Shown: positions 16,509 through 24,961 of the stretch, in pieces
Numbering within the stretch: position 1 is the first letter of the stretch
Layout of the letters: each line of letters begins with the position of its first letter
Assembly: GCF_027489515.1 (NCBI RefSeq)
Contig: NZ_JAIXZS010000078.1
Span: forward strand, 1 to 32,151
Origin: Novosphingobium sp.
GTDB lineage: Bacteria > Pseudomonadota > Alphaproteobacteria > Sphingomonadales > Sphingomonadaceae
Reading direction: 5' to 3'
Length of the DNA: 32,151 bases
The notes under the pieces: model-generated
Told to the model about the DNA's origin: nothing
What the model saw: only the letters and a program-made list of their open reading frames with translations
Database searches by the model: none
Made by a program: the position numbers and the translations under genes

Positions 16509-17819
16509 ATGGTTCACTGGAACATTAGTCCTCACCCAATTGCTGATGTGCGTGACTGGAGTGACGCCGGACGGCTTGAACTCCAGCCCGATTTTCAGCG
16601 TCGAGAAGTGTGGGCGCAGAGCGCGAAGATCATGTTGATCGATTCGATCTTAAGCGACATTCCGCTGCCAAAGATTTTCCTGGCTAAGACGATTAAGGGT
16701 GGAAGCGTTCATCGGGTCGTGATCGACGGTCAGCAGCGAATTTCAGCAATTCTCGCTTTCCTGCGCGACCAATTCATTCTCGAGCCGCCGTATTCTGGCC
16801 CTTACCTCGGAAAGCGCTTCTCGGATTTCAATGAGACCGAGACTGATAATTTTCTCCGCTACCGCATTGATTTCAACGAGGCGGACAATCCCAGCGATCG
16901 CGAGGTCCGCGACGTGTACATGCGCGTAAACAAATACACAGTTCCTCTCACGCGACAGGAGCTTCGCCGAGCTGATTTTCCAGGAGATTTTCTAGACGTC
17001 GCTGAAGAATTGTCGGTTTTGGAGTTCTTCGAGGATGCAGGCGTATTCACGGCGACAGATCGCAGGCGCTACGCCGATGCTGAATATATCTCCGAAATTC
17101 TCGCAGCGCTCATCGACGGTGTTCAAGACAAGAAGAATCGGCTCGATGAGTTCTACATCGGACACACGACTTGGCCTTTGGAGAATCGCAAAGCCATCGT
17201 GGCGCGCTTTAAAGATGTACTCGCGGATCTTGCGACGATTTTTGCTGAATGGCACGGTGGGATCAAGGGGACACGTTTTCGGCAAAAGGCAGATTTCTAC
17301 AGCCTCTTCGTCGCTATCGACGAGCTTCGTCGGGAAGGACATCGGCTCGACGAAAGACCAATCGCAGCGTTAGTTCAGGACATTCGCGCGCTAGATTACG
17401 GGATCCGGCCTGAGGGAGAAGTCGATATTCTTAGCGAGTATGCGATCAAATGCGTCTCTCAGGCTAACTCAGCGTCAAGCCGCCGTTGGCGTGCAGATTT
17501 TCTGAAAGCTATTTTAGCCGGGACGTATCGTGCTGTTCCGCCCACTGGTGACGACCGGACGATATTCTATCGCTTAATGGACGACTACGCGAAGGCTGAC
17601 GGTGGGAGCATGTGCCCGCCAAAAGAGCACGAATGTCCCGCCGGCGATGGGCTCGTCGACGTACACGATGGTGCTCTCCTTGCGTGGGGCCCAAGCGAAG
17701 TAGTTTTTCAGACCGACAACGCCCGCTGGATCCATAGTAGCTGCGCTGCCGAGCTTGCTGACTGGCGGATCATCCAACGACCTTCCGTGGCCGACGATGA
17801 CCAGCCTGATCTATTTTGA
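16509..17819 (+). CDS. DUF262 (ParB/Srx-like, DGQQR) protein, SspE/GmrS-related, without recognisable DUF1524
   Basis: This 436-residue protein starts 43 nt after dptH. The N-terminal DUF262 domain is clear: LQPDFQRREVW at residues 26-36, then the nucleotide-binding motif D73-G-Q-Q-R77. DUF262 is the NTP-hydrolysing, modification-sensing half of GmrSD and of SspE, the PT-sensing effector. SspE carries a C-terminal DUF1524 HNH nuclease; here the corresponding region is short and I see no HxxP-type HNH motif. Instead the tail has a Cys/His-rich patch (CPPKEHEC ... WIHSSC) and ends in DDQPDLF, which resembles a beta-clamp-binding peptide. Codon use is less GC-rich than in dptFGH, suggesting separate acquisition. 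It overlaps the kinase gene by 23 nt, so the two are probably coexpressed. Confidence 0.8.
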   Translation: MVHWNISPHPIADVRDWSDAGRLELQPDFQRREVWAQSAKIMLIDSILSDIPLPKIFLAKTIKGGSVHRVVIDGQQRISAILAFLRDQFILEPPYSGPYLGKRFSDFNETETDNFLRYRIDFNEADNPSDREVRDVYMRVNKYTVPLTRQELRRADFPGDFLDVAEELSVLEFFEDAGVFTATDRRRYADAEYISEILAALIDGVQDKKNRLDEFYIGHTTWPLENRKAIVARFKDVLADLATIFAEWHGGIKGTRFRQKADFYSLFVAIDELRREGHRLDERPIAALVQDIRALDYGIRPEGEVDILSEYAIKCVSQANSASSRRWRADFLKAILAGTYRAVPPTGDDRTIFYRLMDDYAKADGGSMCPPKEHECPAGDGLVDVHDGALLAWGPSEVVFQTDNARWIHSSCAAELADWRIIQRPSVADDDQPDLF

Positions 17820-18654
17820 TCCTGACGAGCTCGAGAGAGGCCGCTATTTCGAGATTGACGATACTCTGGTCGCAGAAGATGGCCGTTCGTATTCGCTCGG
17901 AGACTGGATCGCACGCGGCGGCAACGGGTCGGTGTTTCGATGCGTCGAGCGCAGTTCCGGTACTGAATATGCGATCAAGTTTCTCATGCAGCCGCGTGGC
18001 CGGATTCTTAAGCGGTTTTATCGCGAGGTTAGGCTCCTCAAGGAGCTGCAGCATGAGCACATCGTGCGATATCGCGGGACCGGCAGGACCCGTCATTCGG
18101 GCGGAACACGTGGCTTACGTTGCCCGTTCCTGATCATGGAGCTTGCAGACAGCAGTTTGTCGGACATCGCCTCGAAGTCCCGCATTCCCCCAGAGATATA
18201 TGTCGGCCAGTTTCGTGGACTCGCGCGGGGCCTGGCCAACCTACATGCGAAAGCTATCCACCGCGATATTAAGCCCGAGAATATTCTCATATCCGGCGAT
18301 CGATGGCTTTTGAGTGACTATGGCCTCTGCCGCTTCTCCGACAAACCCGAACTTGATATTACACCGATCGACCAAGCGATTGGACCTAAATACTGGCTGT
18401 CACCCGAGGCTCATAATCGACGACTGGGGCAGGGTGATGCTATCTGTCAGGCGTCAGACGTTTTCCAGTTGGCCTCTGTGTTTTGGTACGTTGCCACGGG
18501 TCGTCACCCATGTGGCCTCCTGACGGTCGAGGACTGGAGCGGACCCGCCCGGCTGTTCGAGCCAATCCAGCGCGCTCTTCAACACCAAAAGTCTCGAAGG
18601 CCGGCCGATGGCGTTGCCTTTGCTGCTGCAATCGAAGCTGCAATTGACGCGTGA
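17797..18654 (+). CDS. Hanks-type Ser/Thr protein kinase
   Basis: The start ATG at 17797 is favoured over 17755 because the extra 14 residues only read the DUF262 C-terminus in another frame. The product is 285 residues. All catalytic elements are present: glycine loop ARGGNGSVF (about residues 38-46), ATP lysine K61 (YAIKF), catalytic loop H155-R-D157-I-K-P-E-N162, a DYG variant of DFG (D174), and SPEA in place of APE. There is no membrane helix or sensory domain, so it is a soluble stand-alone kinase. It overlaps the DUF262 gene and ends flush with the sspD stop. Kinases occur in other phage defences (PglW in Pgl/BREX, Stk2); a role in switching the neighbouring DUF262 or PT proteins is inference. 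Confidence 0.88.
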   Translation: MTSLIYFDPDELERGRYFEIDDTLVAEDGRSYSLGDWIARGGNGSVFRCVERSSGTEYAIKFLMQPRGRILKRFYREVRLLKELQHEHIVRYRGTGRTRHSGGTRGLRCPFLIMELADSSLSDIASKSRIPPEIYVGQFRGLARGLANLHAKAIHRDIKPENILISGDRWLLSDYGLCRFSDKPELDITPIDQAIGPKYWLSPEAHNRRLGQGDAICQASDVFQLASVFWYVATGRHPCGLLTVEDWSGPARLFEPIQRALQHQKSRRPADGVAFAAAIEAAIDA

Positions 18655-19494
18655 TTACTTGTGACAAATCACGCAGCTGCTTGCCCCTTCGTCAATGCCA
18701 TAGACATCGTCGATCGTCTCGGTGGTGTTCGCCGATAGGGGGTTCACCCGGCGACTTCGGCGGAGGCGCTCTCGGCGCTTCTCATAGTCCGCTTTGATCT
18801 GCTCGACCCGGTCGGGTGCAATCAGTTCGGTCAAGCTTTCACCTTGGCTCCAGGTAAACGGCGAGCCATCCTTGAGCGCAGTCTTCTCATATTCGATCGC
18901 CTCGGCGAACCGGTCTGGGTGATTCTCGGCGAGCCGCACCCATTCAATTTTTTGTTGATAGAAGCAGAACGTGCAGCCTGAACGCGAACGCCACTTATAG
19001 TACTCTGGCTCGCCGACATCCGACTGCTCAAGGATCTCTAGTACACCTGCGCGGTCTATTCCTGCATCACGCAGAGGAAAATGCACTCGCATATTGGGAT
19101 GGGTCGCCTGATAGCCTTCCCGGCTCGGCTCGTCGGCTCGGATTGCGACATAGCTATGGATCGTGGTGCCTGCTTCTAGATCCTTCTTTAGCCAATGTTC
19201 GAGGGGGCGCAATTTGAGCTGCCTGGTGCACCAGCGTGTGCGTGGCGAAGGCAGGAAATTGCCATATTCGTCGAGCCAGAAATCGAAATCGCGGTCGGGA
19301 TTTAGCCGCTGTATCGGCTTTCCTAGAAAGCCCTCCAGCTTGTCCAGAAAACTATAGACCTCCGGTAGCTCCTTGCCGGTGTCGGTGAAGAAATATTCAA
19401 GCGGCAGGTGCGGATGGTGTTGTCGCATGTAGACAGCGAGCGAAGCGCTGTCGCGACCGCCCGAAATCCCGAGAATATGGCGTTCGTTCGTCAT
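18655..19494 (-). CDS. sspD: SspD/DndC-like PAPS-reductase-family protein for DNA phosphorothioation
   Basis: This 279-residue protein has the PP-loop ATP-pyrophosphatase motif SGGRDS at residues 11-16 and the family pattern YFFTDTGKELPEVY. Cysteines lie at 89 (RWCTRQLK), 174/177 (SGCTFCFYQQ) and 274/277 (SSCVICHK). These could hold an iron-sulfur cluster or carry the persulfide, as in DndC. In the Ssp pathway this protein activates the DNA backbone and receives sulfur from SspA for insertion. It is the last gene of the minus-strand sspA-B-C-D operon and its start overlaps the sspC stop by 4 nt. Its stop abuts the kinase stop on the other strand. SspD is preferred over DndC because of the SspB (DUF4007) and large SspC neighbours. 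Confidence 0.85.
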   Translation of the reverse strand: MTNERHILGISGGRDSASLAVYMRQHHPHLPLEYFFTDTGKELPEVYSFLDKLEGFLGKPIQRLNPDRDFDFWLDEYGNFLPSPRTRWCTRQLKLRPLEHWLKKDLEAGTTIHSYVAIRADEPSREGYQATHPNMRVHFPLRDAGIDRAGVLEILEQSDVGEPEYYKWRSRSGCTFCFYQQKIEWVRLAENHPDRFAEAIEYEKTALKDGSPFTWSQGESLTELIAPDRVEQIKADYEKRRERLRRSRRVNPLSANTTETIDDVYGIDEGASSCVICHK

Positions 19495-22400
19495 GCCGCT
19501 TCCGCCTCATCCTCAGTTTCGGCGGCAAGTGTAGCCACAGCGCGTGCCAGTGCCGCCAGCTGCAAGCGACTGCCTCTTTTGTCCGCACGGAGCGCTGCAA
19601 CCAGCTTGTCCGCCATGCCCGCAGCCGCTGTCTTTTCCTGATCGGTGAGAATGAAGCTGCGCATCAGCGGAGGAGCAAGCGGATCGAGGCCGACCACCAA
19701 CGCCAACGCTTCGCTATGGGTGCGCCGGTCACGAACGACCGCTAGCGCCTCGAGTTCGCGAAAGCGTCGGCCATAGCGTGCAATTTCGGTCAGCGCCTCT
19801 TCGCGGTCACGGTCCGACCAGTTTCGCGCAGGGCGGTGCAGCAGCACACTGACCAAGCTCTCTATATCCCCGGTGCCCTGTTCGATTGCTGCCGCGCGAT
19901 CGGCAAAGGCGTCGAAATTATAGTCGTTGGTCATGCCGCGGATCAGCTGCGCGCGTTCGGCGATGCCGCCAAAATCCCGATGATCGATGCCAAGTGCGCG
20001 CCCAAGTGCCACGCGGAGCTCATCGAGCAGCGCGGGATAACTTGCCTCGGCTGCAATGATGGCATTGTAGATCGCGTCCGGCGATAGCCGATCACCGAGT
20101 GCAGCGGGAAGATCATCGAACAACAATCGCTCAGGGTCGTCGGCTTTCATCACAACGCCGCGAATGCTTTTGGCGTCGGCATCAATCCGCGAGGTGCGTT
20201 TGGCATAATTCGGTAACGCCTCGAAACGCTGGAAAATGGCAGCAGCGATTGGCAGCGATGCGCTGCTCTCTGTGACGTTCAACAGTTTGGCGAGCTCGCT
20301 AAGAAACGCCATCTCGCGTATCGAGCGATCAATGCGTCGCAAACGGAAACTGCCGGGCTTTTGCAGCAGCCGGTCAACAACAACATCGTCGATCGCCGTC
20401 TGATAGACTCCGTCGATATAGACTGCCGCCGTATCCCGGTTGGCGAGCATATATGCCAACGCAAGTGCAGGCATGACACCGCTCTTTATGCCAAATGGAG
20501 GCGCGGACCAACGTGCGTAAATCTTGTCGAGCGGTTCGTCGCCAGCTTGGTCCAGCACGTCCCAGGCCGGCTGCAGCGACTGGCCTTCTCGGCTGCCATC
20601 CGGGCCGGAAAAATTGAAGCGGCCTGGCTCGATTTCCCGGTGCAGCCCGAATGGCTTGAGTACAGTTAGATAGAGGCCCAGCTCGGCAGGATATTGCTTC
20701 ATGCCAAGCTGCTTGAGCTCAAGTCCGCTGACCATCGCATGAGCCAAGTCCCGCAGCGCCGCCATGGCACTGGACGAAGGTTTGTCGCGCTGGAGCAATT
20801 CGCTCTTGAGGATTGGCGCTTTGGCAAAGCCAGCATCCGCCAGCATGCTGGCAATGACTGCAAGCGGTTCGGAATGCGACTTACCCGGGGACGGCGAGAG
20901 ATGCCATTTGGCGCCTTCCAGTGCCGCTTCGAGCTTGCGATGCAATTCGTCGATACAACGCGACTGCCGCGCGGCGATCTCGCGACGGGCGATGCGATCG
21001 CCTTCGAGTTGCGGATGTTCGCGAAAGACACGTTCGACTGCCATAAGCTCGGCCGCTGCGTTGCGTAGCGCGAAGCTCTCGCTGGCACTGCCGAGCGCAA
21101 TGACGCGTCCACTGCCATTAAGCGCCTTCGCAGTCGCCTTGGTGAGCGCGTCGGTCGCCTGGCGCGGCAACGTGCCATCGCTCAGCAACAACAGCATTAG
21201 ACCGCTTCCTCGTTGCGGGCGTGCCAGGATGCGTTCGACGAGGCCGTCGACGTTGTCGTCGGACGTCACGACTTGCAGCGCGATCTCGAATGTCCGCAGG
21301 GCGCCCGTCATGAAATAATGCCGCTTGGCGGCGGCAAAGCCGAAACCCACCCGCTGCGGAATACCCTCCAGCTGGAGTGAATCGACCGGCGCCACTGCGC
21401 GGCCTATCGCTTCATCGAGATCAAAATCGCTGCCTGCAAACAGTGCGTAGCCGCCAAGCCGGGGCTGCCGGATTAGGATCGCCCAATCGAGCAGATCGTT
21501 GATTGCCGTTTTGATCGCCTTAGGCGTTGCGCCGGGCACAGCTGCTTCGAGAAAATCATCTGCGAGTGCAAGGCCAGAGCCGTTACGAAAGAATTCGATG
21601 ATAGCCGCCGACTTGGTCAGCGCAACATGAAGGCCTTGGCCTTTTGCGCTGGCTCGCTCGATCGCCTCATAGGCAAGGCTGAAGCGACTGCCGTCATTTC
21701 CGGCAGCAAGCGACATGCCGAAATTGGCAGCCATGTAATCCCAAAGCATTGCAGGATCGTAGGTACCACTGACCTCCTCGGCATGCTGAAGAAACTCCTG
21801 GAAGCCTGACGGTTCGGCCGAGCTCAAAAACCCGAATACGCTTCGTTCATTCTGCGCAAAGCGCGCACGAGAGATCGGTCCGAGCAACAAGGCGCTGACA
21901 GGATTGAGCGGCCACGTATCGGTTAGCGCCTTGGTGAGCACTCCGACTTCCGTCGGCCTGCGCTTAGCGACTGCCTCGGCTACTAGCTTAGCGCGCTCGA
22001 AAGCATTGGCTGGAGGTTCGGCCGTAATTGCCCGACCCAAAAGCGCCACTGTCTCATCGGCCCCGGAGAGGAAGGCGATGTCTTGGAAACGGCCTTGAAC
22101 TTTGGCCCATTCCTGACGGGCATCGCGTGCCGCGCGCGCGGCATATTGCTCAAATGACTGGTGCAGAATGCCGATGACGACGAGCCGGCCTTTACTGCGT
22201 GTCGCGCGCTCGGCGAGATCTTGCAGCAAATGCACATCGCCGCCTTCAAGCGCTTCATGTTCGAGCAGCTTGCCGAGTTCGTCAAGGATCAGCAGCGTAC
22301 CGCTCGACTCAGCTTCGCCACCGGAAATCAGAGCTGCAATCAGGGCGTCGTCGCTTGCGCCATAGTCAGCGGCTTGCGCCGAACTCCAGTCGAGAGCGAG

Positions 22401-22799
22401 TGTCGCAGCTTCGACAATGGCGTCGCGCAAGCGGGTCCGGCTGCCGGTAACCGCGACCACCTTCCAGCGGCCTTTGGGTTCGGGAAATGCTTCAACATAG
22501 AGGCGTGTAAGGGTTTCGCCCGCAATATCGCGCGCTATCTTGCGATTGCCTTTGGTCCCAGCGACGAGATTTGCGACGAGCAGTGCGGCGCTGGACTTGC
22601 CGCCGCCATATGGTCCGGTCCAAGTGTAAGCGCCTTGGTGGCTGTCGCATTGGCTTTCAGCAAGTGTTGTCAGAGCCTTGGCTATGCTTGCTTGCAGGAT
22701 ATAGCCAACCAGCGGAGGCGTGCCATTGAGGTCAGCATCGAGACGTGCCGAACGCGCGAACCGGCGGTCGATTGTTACCGTCGAAGCGAGCTTGGTCAT
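19491..22799 (-). CDS. sspC: SspC-like large P-loop ATPase of the PT modification complex
   Basis: This 1102-residue protein has an N-terminal ATPase domain with Walker A GPYGGGKS (residues 62-69) and Walker B LLILDE (169-174), followed by LGKLLEHEA. The remaining ~900 residues are mostly helical, with no nuclease motif that I recognise. In characterised sspABCD loci, SspC is the ATPase that works with SspB and SspD to give single-strand phosphorothioate marks. It takes the place of DndD but is a different, larger family. It overlaps sspB upstream and sspD downstream by 4 nt each, which suggests tight stoichiometric coupling. Assignment rests on order, size and motifs. Confidence 0.8.
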   Translation of the reverse strand: MTKLASTVTIDRRFARSARLDADLNGTPPLVGYILQASIAKALTTLAESQCDSHQGAYTWTGPYGGGKSSAALLVANLVAGTKGNRKIARDIAGETLTRLYVEAFPEPKGRWKVVAVTGSRTRLRDAIVEAATLALDWSSAQAADYGASDDALIAALISGGEAESSGTLLILDELGKLLEHEALEGGDVHLLQDLAERATRSKGRLVVIGILHQSFEQYAARAARDARQEWAKVQGRFQDIAFLSGADETVALLGRAITAEPPANAFERAKLVAEAVAKRRPTEVGVLTKALTDTWPLNPVSALLLGPISRARFAQNERSVFGFLSSAEPSGFQEFLQHAEEVSGTYDPAMLWDYMAANFGMSLAAGNDGSRFSLAYEAIERASAKGQGLHVALTKSAAIIEFFRNGSGLALADDFLEAAVPGATPKAIKTAINDLLDWAILIRQPRLGGYALFAGSDFDLDEAIGRAVAPVDSLQLEGIPQRVGFGFAAAKRHYFMTGALRTFEIALQVVTSDDNVDGLVERILARPQRGSGLMLLLLSDGTLPRQATDALTKATAKALNGSGRVIALGSASESFALRNAAAELMAVERVFREHPQLEGDRIARREIAARQSRCIDELHRKLEAALEGAKWHLSPSPGKSHSEPLAVIASMLADAGFAKAPILKSELLQRDKPSSSAMAALRDLAHAMVSGLELKQLGMKQYPAELGLYLTVLKPFGLHREIEPGRFNFSGPDGSREGQSLQPAWDVLDQAGDEPLDKIYARWSAPPFGIKSGVMPALALAYMLANRDTAAVYIDGVYQTAIDDVVVDRLLQKPGSFRLRRIDRSIREMAFLSELAKLLNVTESSASLPIAAAIFQRFEALPNYAKRTSRIDADAKSIRGVVMKADDPERLLFDDLPAALGDRLSPDAIYNAIIAAEASYPALLDELRVALGRALGIDHRDFGGIAERAQLIRGMTNDYNFDAFADRAAAIEQGTGDIESLVSVLLHRPARNWSDRDREEALTEIARYGRRFRELEALAVVRDRRTHSEALALVVGLDPLAPPLMRSFILTDQEKTAAAGMADKLVAALRADKRGSRLQLAALARAVATLAAETEDEAEAA

Positions 22800-23716
22800 G
22801 CAGCCACCCGCAGGCTTGAACGGGGATAAGCGAGGCTAAGCGTGGTCATCGCATCAAACGAGCCCGCCCGCTGGATTTGGCGCAGGCCTGCCGTGTCTAC
22901 CCATTTCCATGCCCCGTCGGTTAGGTCATCGAGGTGCATCAGGCGCGTAACCACGCTGTCTTCGTCGAGCTTGAACACACGACCCGGCGAGCCCGCCGCA
23001 TAACAAATCTGTTCTGCGGTCAGCGTGGTCGATCCCCCTGAGCGCTCCCAATAATCGCCAAGCGCATAGGCGAAGATTGCATCGTGCAGGCTAGGTTTGG
23101 GGCCACGCACAAACTCATACCAACCGCCGAGACGCGCTTCGCGAATGATCGCGAGTTCGGCCAGCAGTGGTTCGGCCGCATCTTCATTGAGGCTGTCGCC
23201 GCGCCGGACATAGCTACGCAGGAAAACTTCGATGTCACGTTTAAGGGTTCCGCGCGTTGCGCGCCAACCATTATCCTCGACAAGCGCGAACAATTCTTCG
23301 ACGAGCATTGCGGGATCGAATTCAATCGCACTGAGGTGATTGAAGGCATAATAAGCCGTCGTTGTCATCTCGGGCGTTGACGCCACGCGCCAATGCGCCA
23401 GCCAAATCGTCGCAGCCTGTTCGAGATATGGGTCGAGCCCATCATCGGCGAGGATAGCGCGGCCGAGCGGGGTGGGGGTGATAACCCGCTCCACCTCGTC
23501 GAAGAAGCCAGTTGCCAGTGCCCAGTATCGCATTGAGGCCGCCATATTGCGGCCGACACCGAAGCGTGCGATGGCCTCTTGTTCTTGGAATGTTCTCGCA
23601 TTGGCCTGATCGCCTACTGCGTCGAACGCCTTTTTCAGCCAAAGAAGGCGCAGCGGGAAAGTCTCATGGCCCGCAAACTGCCCTTTCGAATCAAGTGTAA
23701 CTGTTCCCCGCCTCAT
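22796..23716 (-). CDS. sspB: SspB-like DUF4007 protein of the PT modification complex
   Basis: This 306-residue protein shows the DUF4007 N-terminal signature FAGHETFPLRLLWLKKAF (from residue 14). It continues with winged-helix-like segments (FGVGRNMAASMRYWALATGF, then a PTPLGRAIL element). The signature is characteristic of SspB, reported as a DNA-nicking component of the Ssp modification machinery. It starts 9 nt after the sspA stop and ends overlapping the sspC start (ATGA), so it is the second gene of the operon. No strong Shine-Dalgarno precedes the ATG, consistent with translational coupling to sspA. The DUF4007 protein is the best single marker separating this locus from dndBCDE systems, which lack it. 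Confidence 0.85.
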   Translation of the reverse strand: MRRGTVTLDSKGQFAGHETFPLRLLWLKKAFDAVGDQANARTFQEQEAIARFGVGRNMAASMRYWALATGFFDEVERVITPTPLGRAILADDGLDPYLEQAATIWLAHWRVASTPEMTTTAYYAFNHLSAIEFDPAMLVEELFALVEDNGWRATRGTLKRDIEVFLRSYVRRGDSLNEDAAEPLLAELAIIREARLGGWYEFVRGPKPSLHDAIFAYALGDYWERSGGSTTLTAEQICYAAGSPGRVFKLDEDSVVTRLMHLDDLTDGAWKWVDTAGLRQIQRAGSFDAMTTLSLAYPRSSLRVAA

Positions 23717-23725
23717 ATGCCAATG

Positions 23726-24895
23726 CTACTGGCGAACCTCTCCAGCAGCAAGCCGAGATTGGTCAGCAGCGGCTACAATTCGGTCAGCAGCGGCCTCTAC
23801 CTCATCTACATTTTGATAGCGATGGCAGAAAATGCGGATGACGTGGCGCGCATCATCTTCGGAAAGTCCAATAGCTTCAAGGACATGCGACTGTTTGATT
23901 TGACCGGATGTACACGCCGATCCGGTAGAAAGTGAAACATCACGGGCAACCTTGGCACACAATTGATCGGCATCGATGTCGGCAAGCTGGAGTGCAGCGC
24001 TACCCGGAACTACTGCGGCATCTCCGGTGATCCGGCTGAAGCGGAATTGCCGCGATGCGAGCCTCTCAAGCAGCTTGGATATGAGCAGCCGCCCATGGCA
24101 ATCATCGCCCTCAAGGCGTGAACGCGCAACCTTAGCGGCAGCCCCGAAGCCCGCGATCAATGCCACCGGCTCAGTACCGGGACGAACTGCATATTGCTGA
24201 CCACCGCCATGGACCAATGGCATGGGCTTAGGTGCATGGGCCCCGACATAGAGCGCACCGACGCCCATCGGACCATAGCATTTGTGCGCCGACAGGCTTA
24301 GATAATCGATATCGAGGTCAAGCACGTCGATTGCTATCTTCCCCGCCGCCTGCGCGGCGTCACTGTGCATCAGACCGCCCACTGCATGGACCAATGCAGC
24401 AGCTTCGGCGACCGGTTGGATGACCCCGGTCTCATTGTTGACCAGCATCACCGATGCGATCAGCACGTCATTACCAAGCAAGGCTTGGAAAGCTGCGAGA
24501 TCCAGGCGGCCTTCTCTGTCGACTGGAGCGATGCTGACCGAAAATCCTTGTTTCTGGAGTATCCGCGCCGGCTCTAGCACCGCCTTATGTTCCACCGCTG
24601 AAACGACAATCCGTTTCCGGTCAAATCCACTTCTCACAGCACTTTGTGCTACACCCAACAGCGCAAGATTGTTGGCTTCGGTCGCGCCAGAGGTGAAAAT
24701 GATCTCCCCAGACGCCGCGCCGATAAGGGCTGCCACGTCCGCACGGCCGTCGGCGATGATACCCGCGGCCCGTTCACCGGCCGCATTGGGAGAACCGGCA
24801 TTGCCAGGATGGTCCCAGACCGAAAGGATTGCACTGCGAGCTTCCGGGCAGAGCGGCAAGGTGGCAAAGCCATCGAGATAAATTGGCACCGCCAT
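23726..24895 (-). CDS. sspA: SspA/DndA-type cysteine desulfurase
   Basis: This 389-residue protein (from the ATG at 24895; a GTG at 24901 would add two residues) is a PLP-dependent NifS/IscS-family desulfurase. Visible elements are FTSGATEANNLAL, the cofactor lysine in LSLSAHKCYGP (K205) and the sulfur-carrying cysteine in TGSACTSG (C328). It takes sulfur from L-cysteine as an enzyme persulfide and passes it to SspD. It is the first gene of the minus-strand modification operon. Many PT loci borrow the host IscS; a dedicated copy here makes the locus self-sufficient, which suits a mobile element. Neither start has a strong ribosome binding site. Confidence 0.92.
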   Translation of the reverse strand: MAVPIYLDGFATLPLCPEARSAILSVWDHPGNAGSPNAAGERAAGIIADGRADVAALIGAASGEIIFTSGATEANNLALLGVAQSAVRSGFDRKRIVVSAVEHKAVLEPARILQKQGFSVSIAPVDREGRLDLAAFQALLGNDVLIASVMLVNNETGVIQPVAEAAALVHAVGGLMHSDAAQAAGKIAIDVLDLDIDYLSLSAHKCYGPMGVGALYVGAHAPKPMPLVHGGGQQYAVRPGTEPVALIAGFGAAAKVARSRLEGDDCHGRLLISKLLERLASRQFRFSRITGDAAVVPGSAALQLADIDADQLCAKVARDVSLSTGSACTSGQIKQSHVLEAIGLSEDDARHVIRIFCHRYQNVDEVEAAADRIVAAADQSRLAAGEVRQ

Positions 24896-24901
24896 GCTCA
24901 C

Positions 24902-24961
24902 GCAAACTTGCGCGCGGCGCGACGTGCTATGCTAAATGGTTGGGAGAGGAGTGTGTGATTC
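24902..24961. promoter_or_regulatory. divergent promoter region between sspA and the membrane-protein gene
   Basis: Only about 60 nt separate the two divergent starts, so both promoters, or their -10 ends, must lie here or inside the coding regions. GGGAGAGGAG (ending about 11 nt before 24962) is a strong ribosome binding site for the + gene. The TATGCTAAAT segment at 24928-24937 is the only AT-rich stretch and may hold a -10 element. No clean -35/-10 pair is visible on either strand. Confidence 0.4.
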
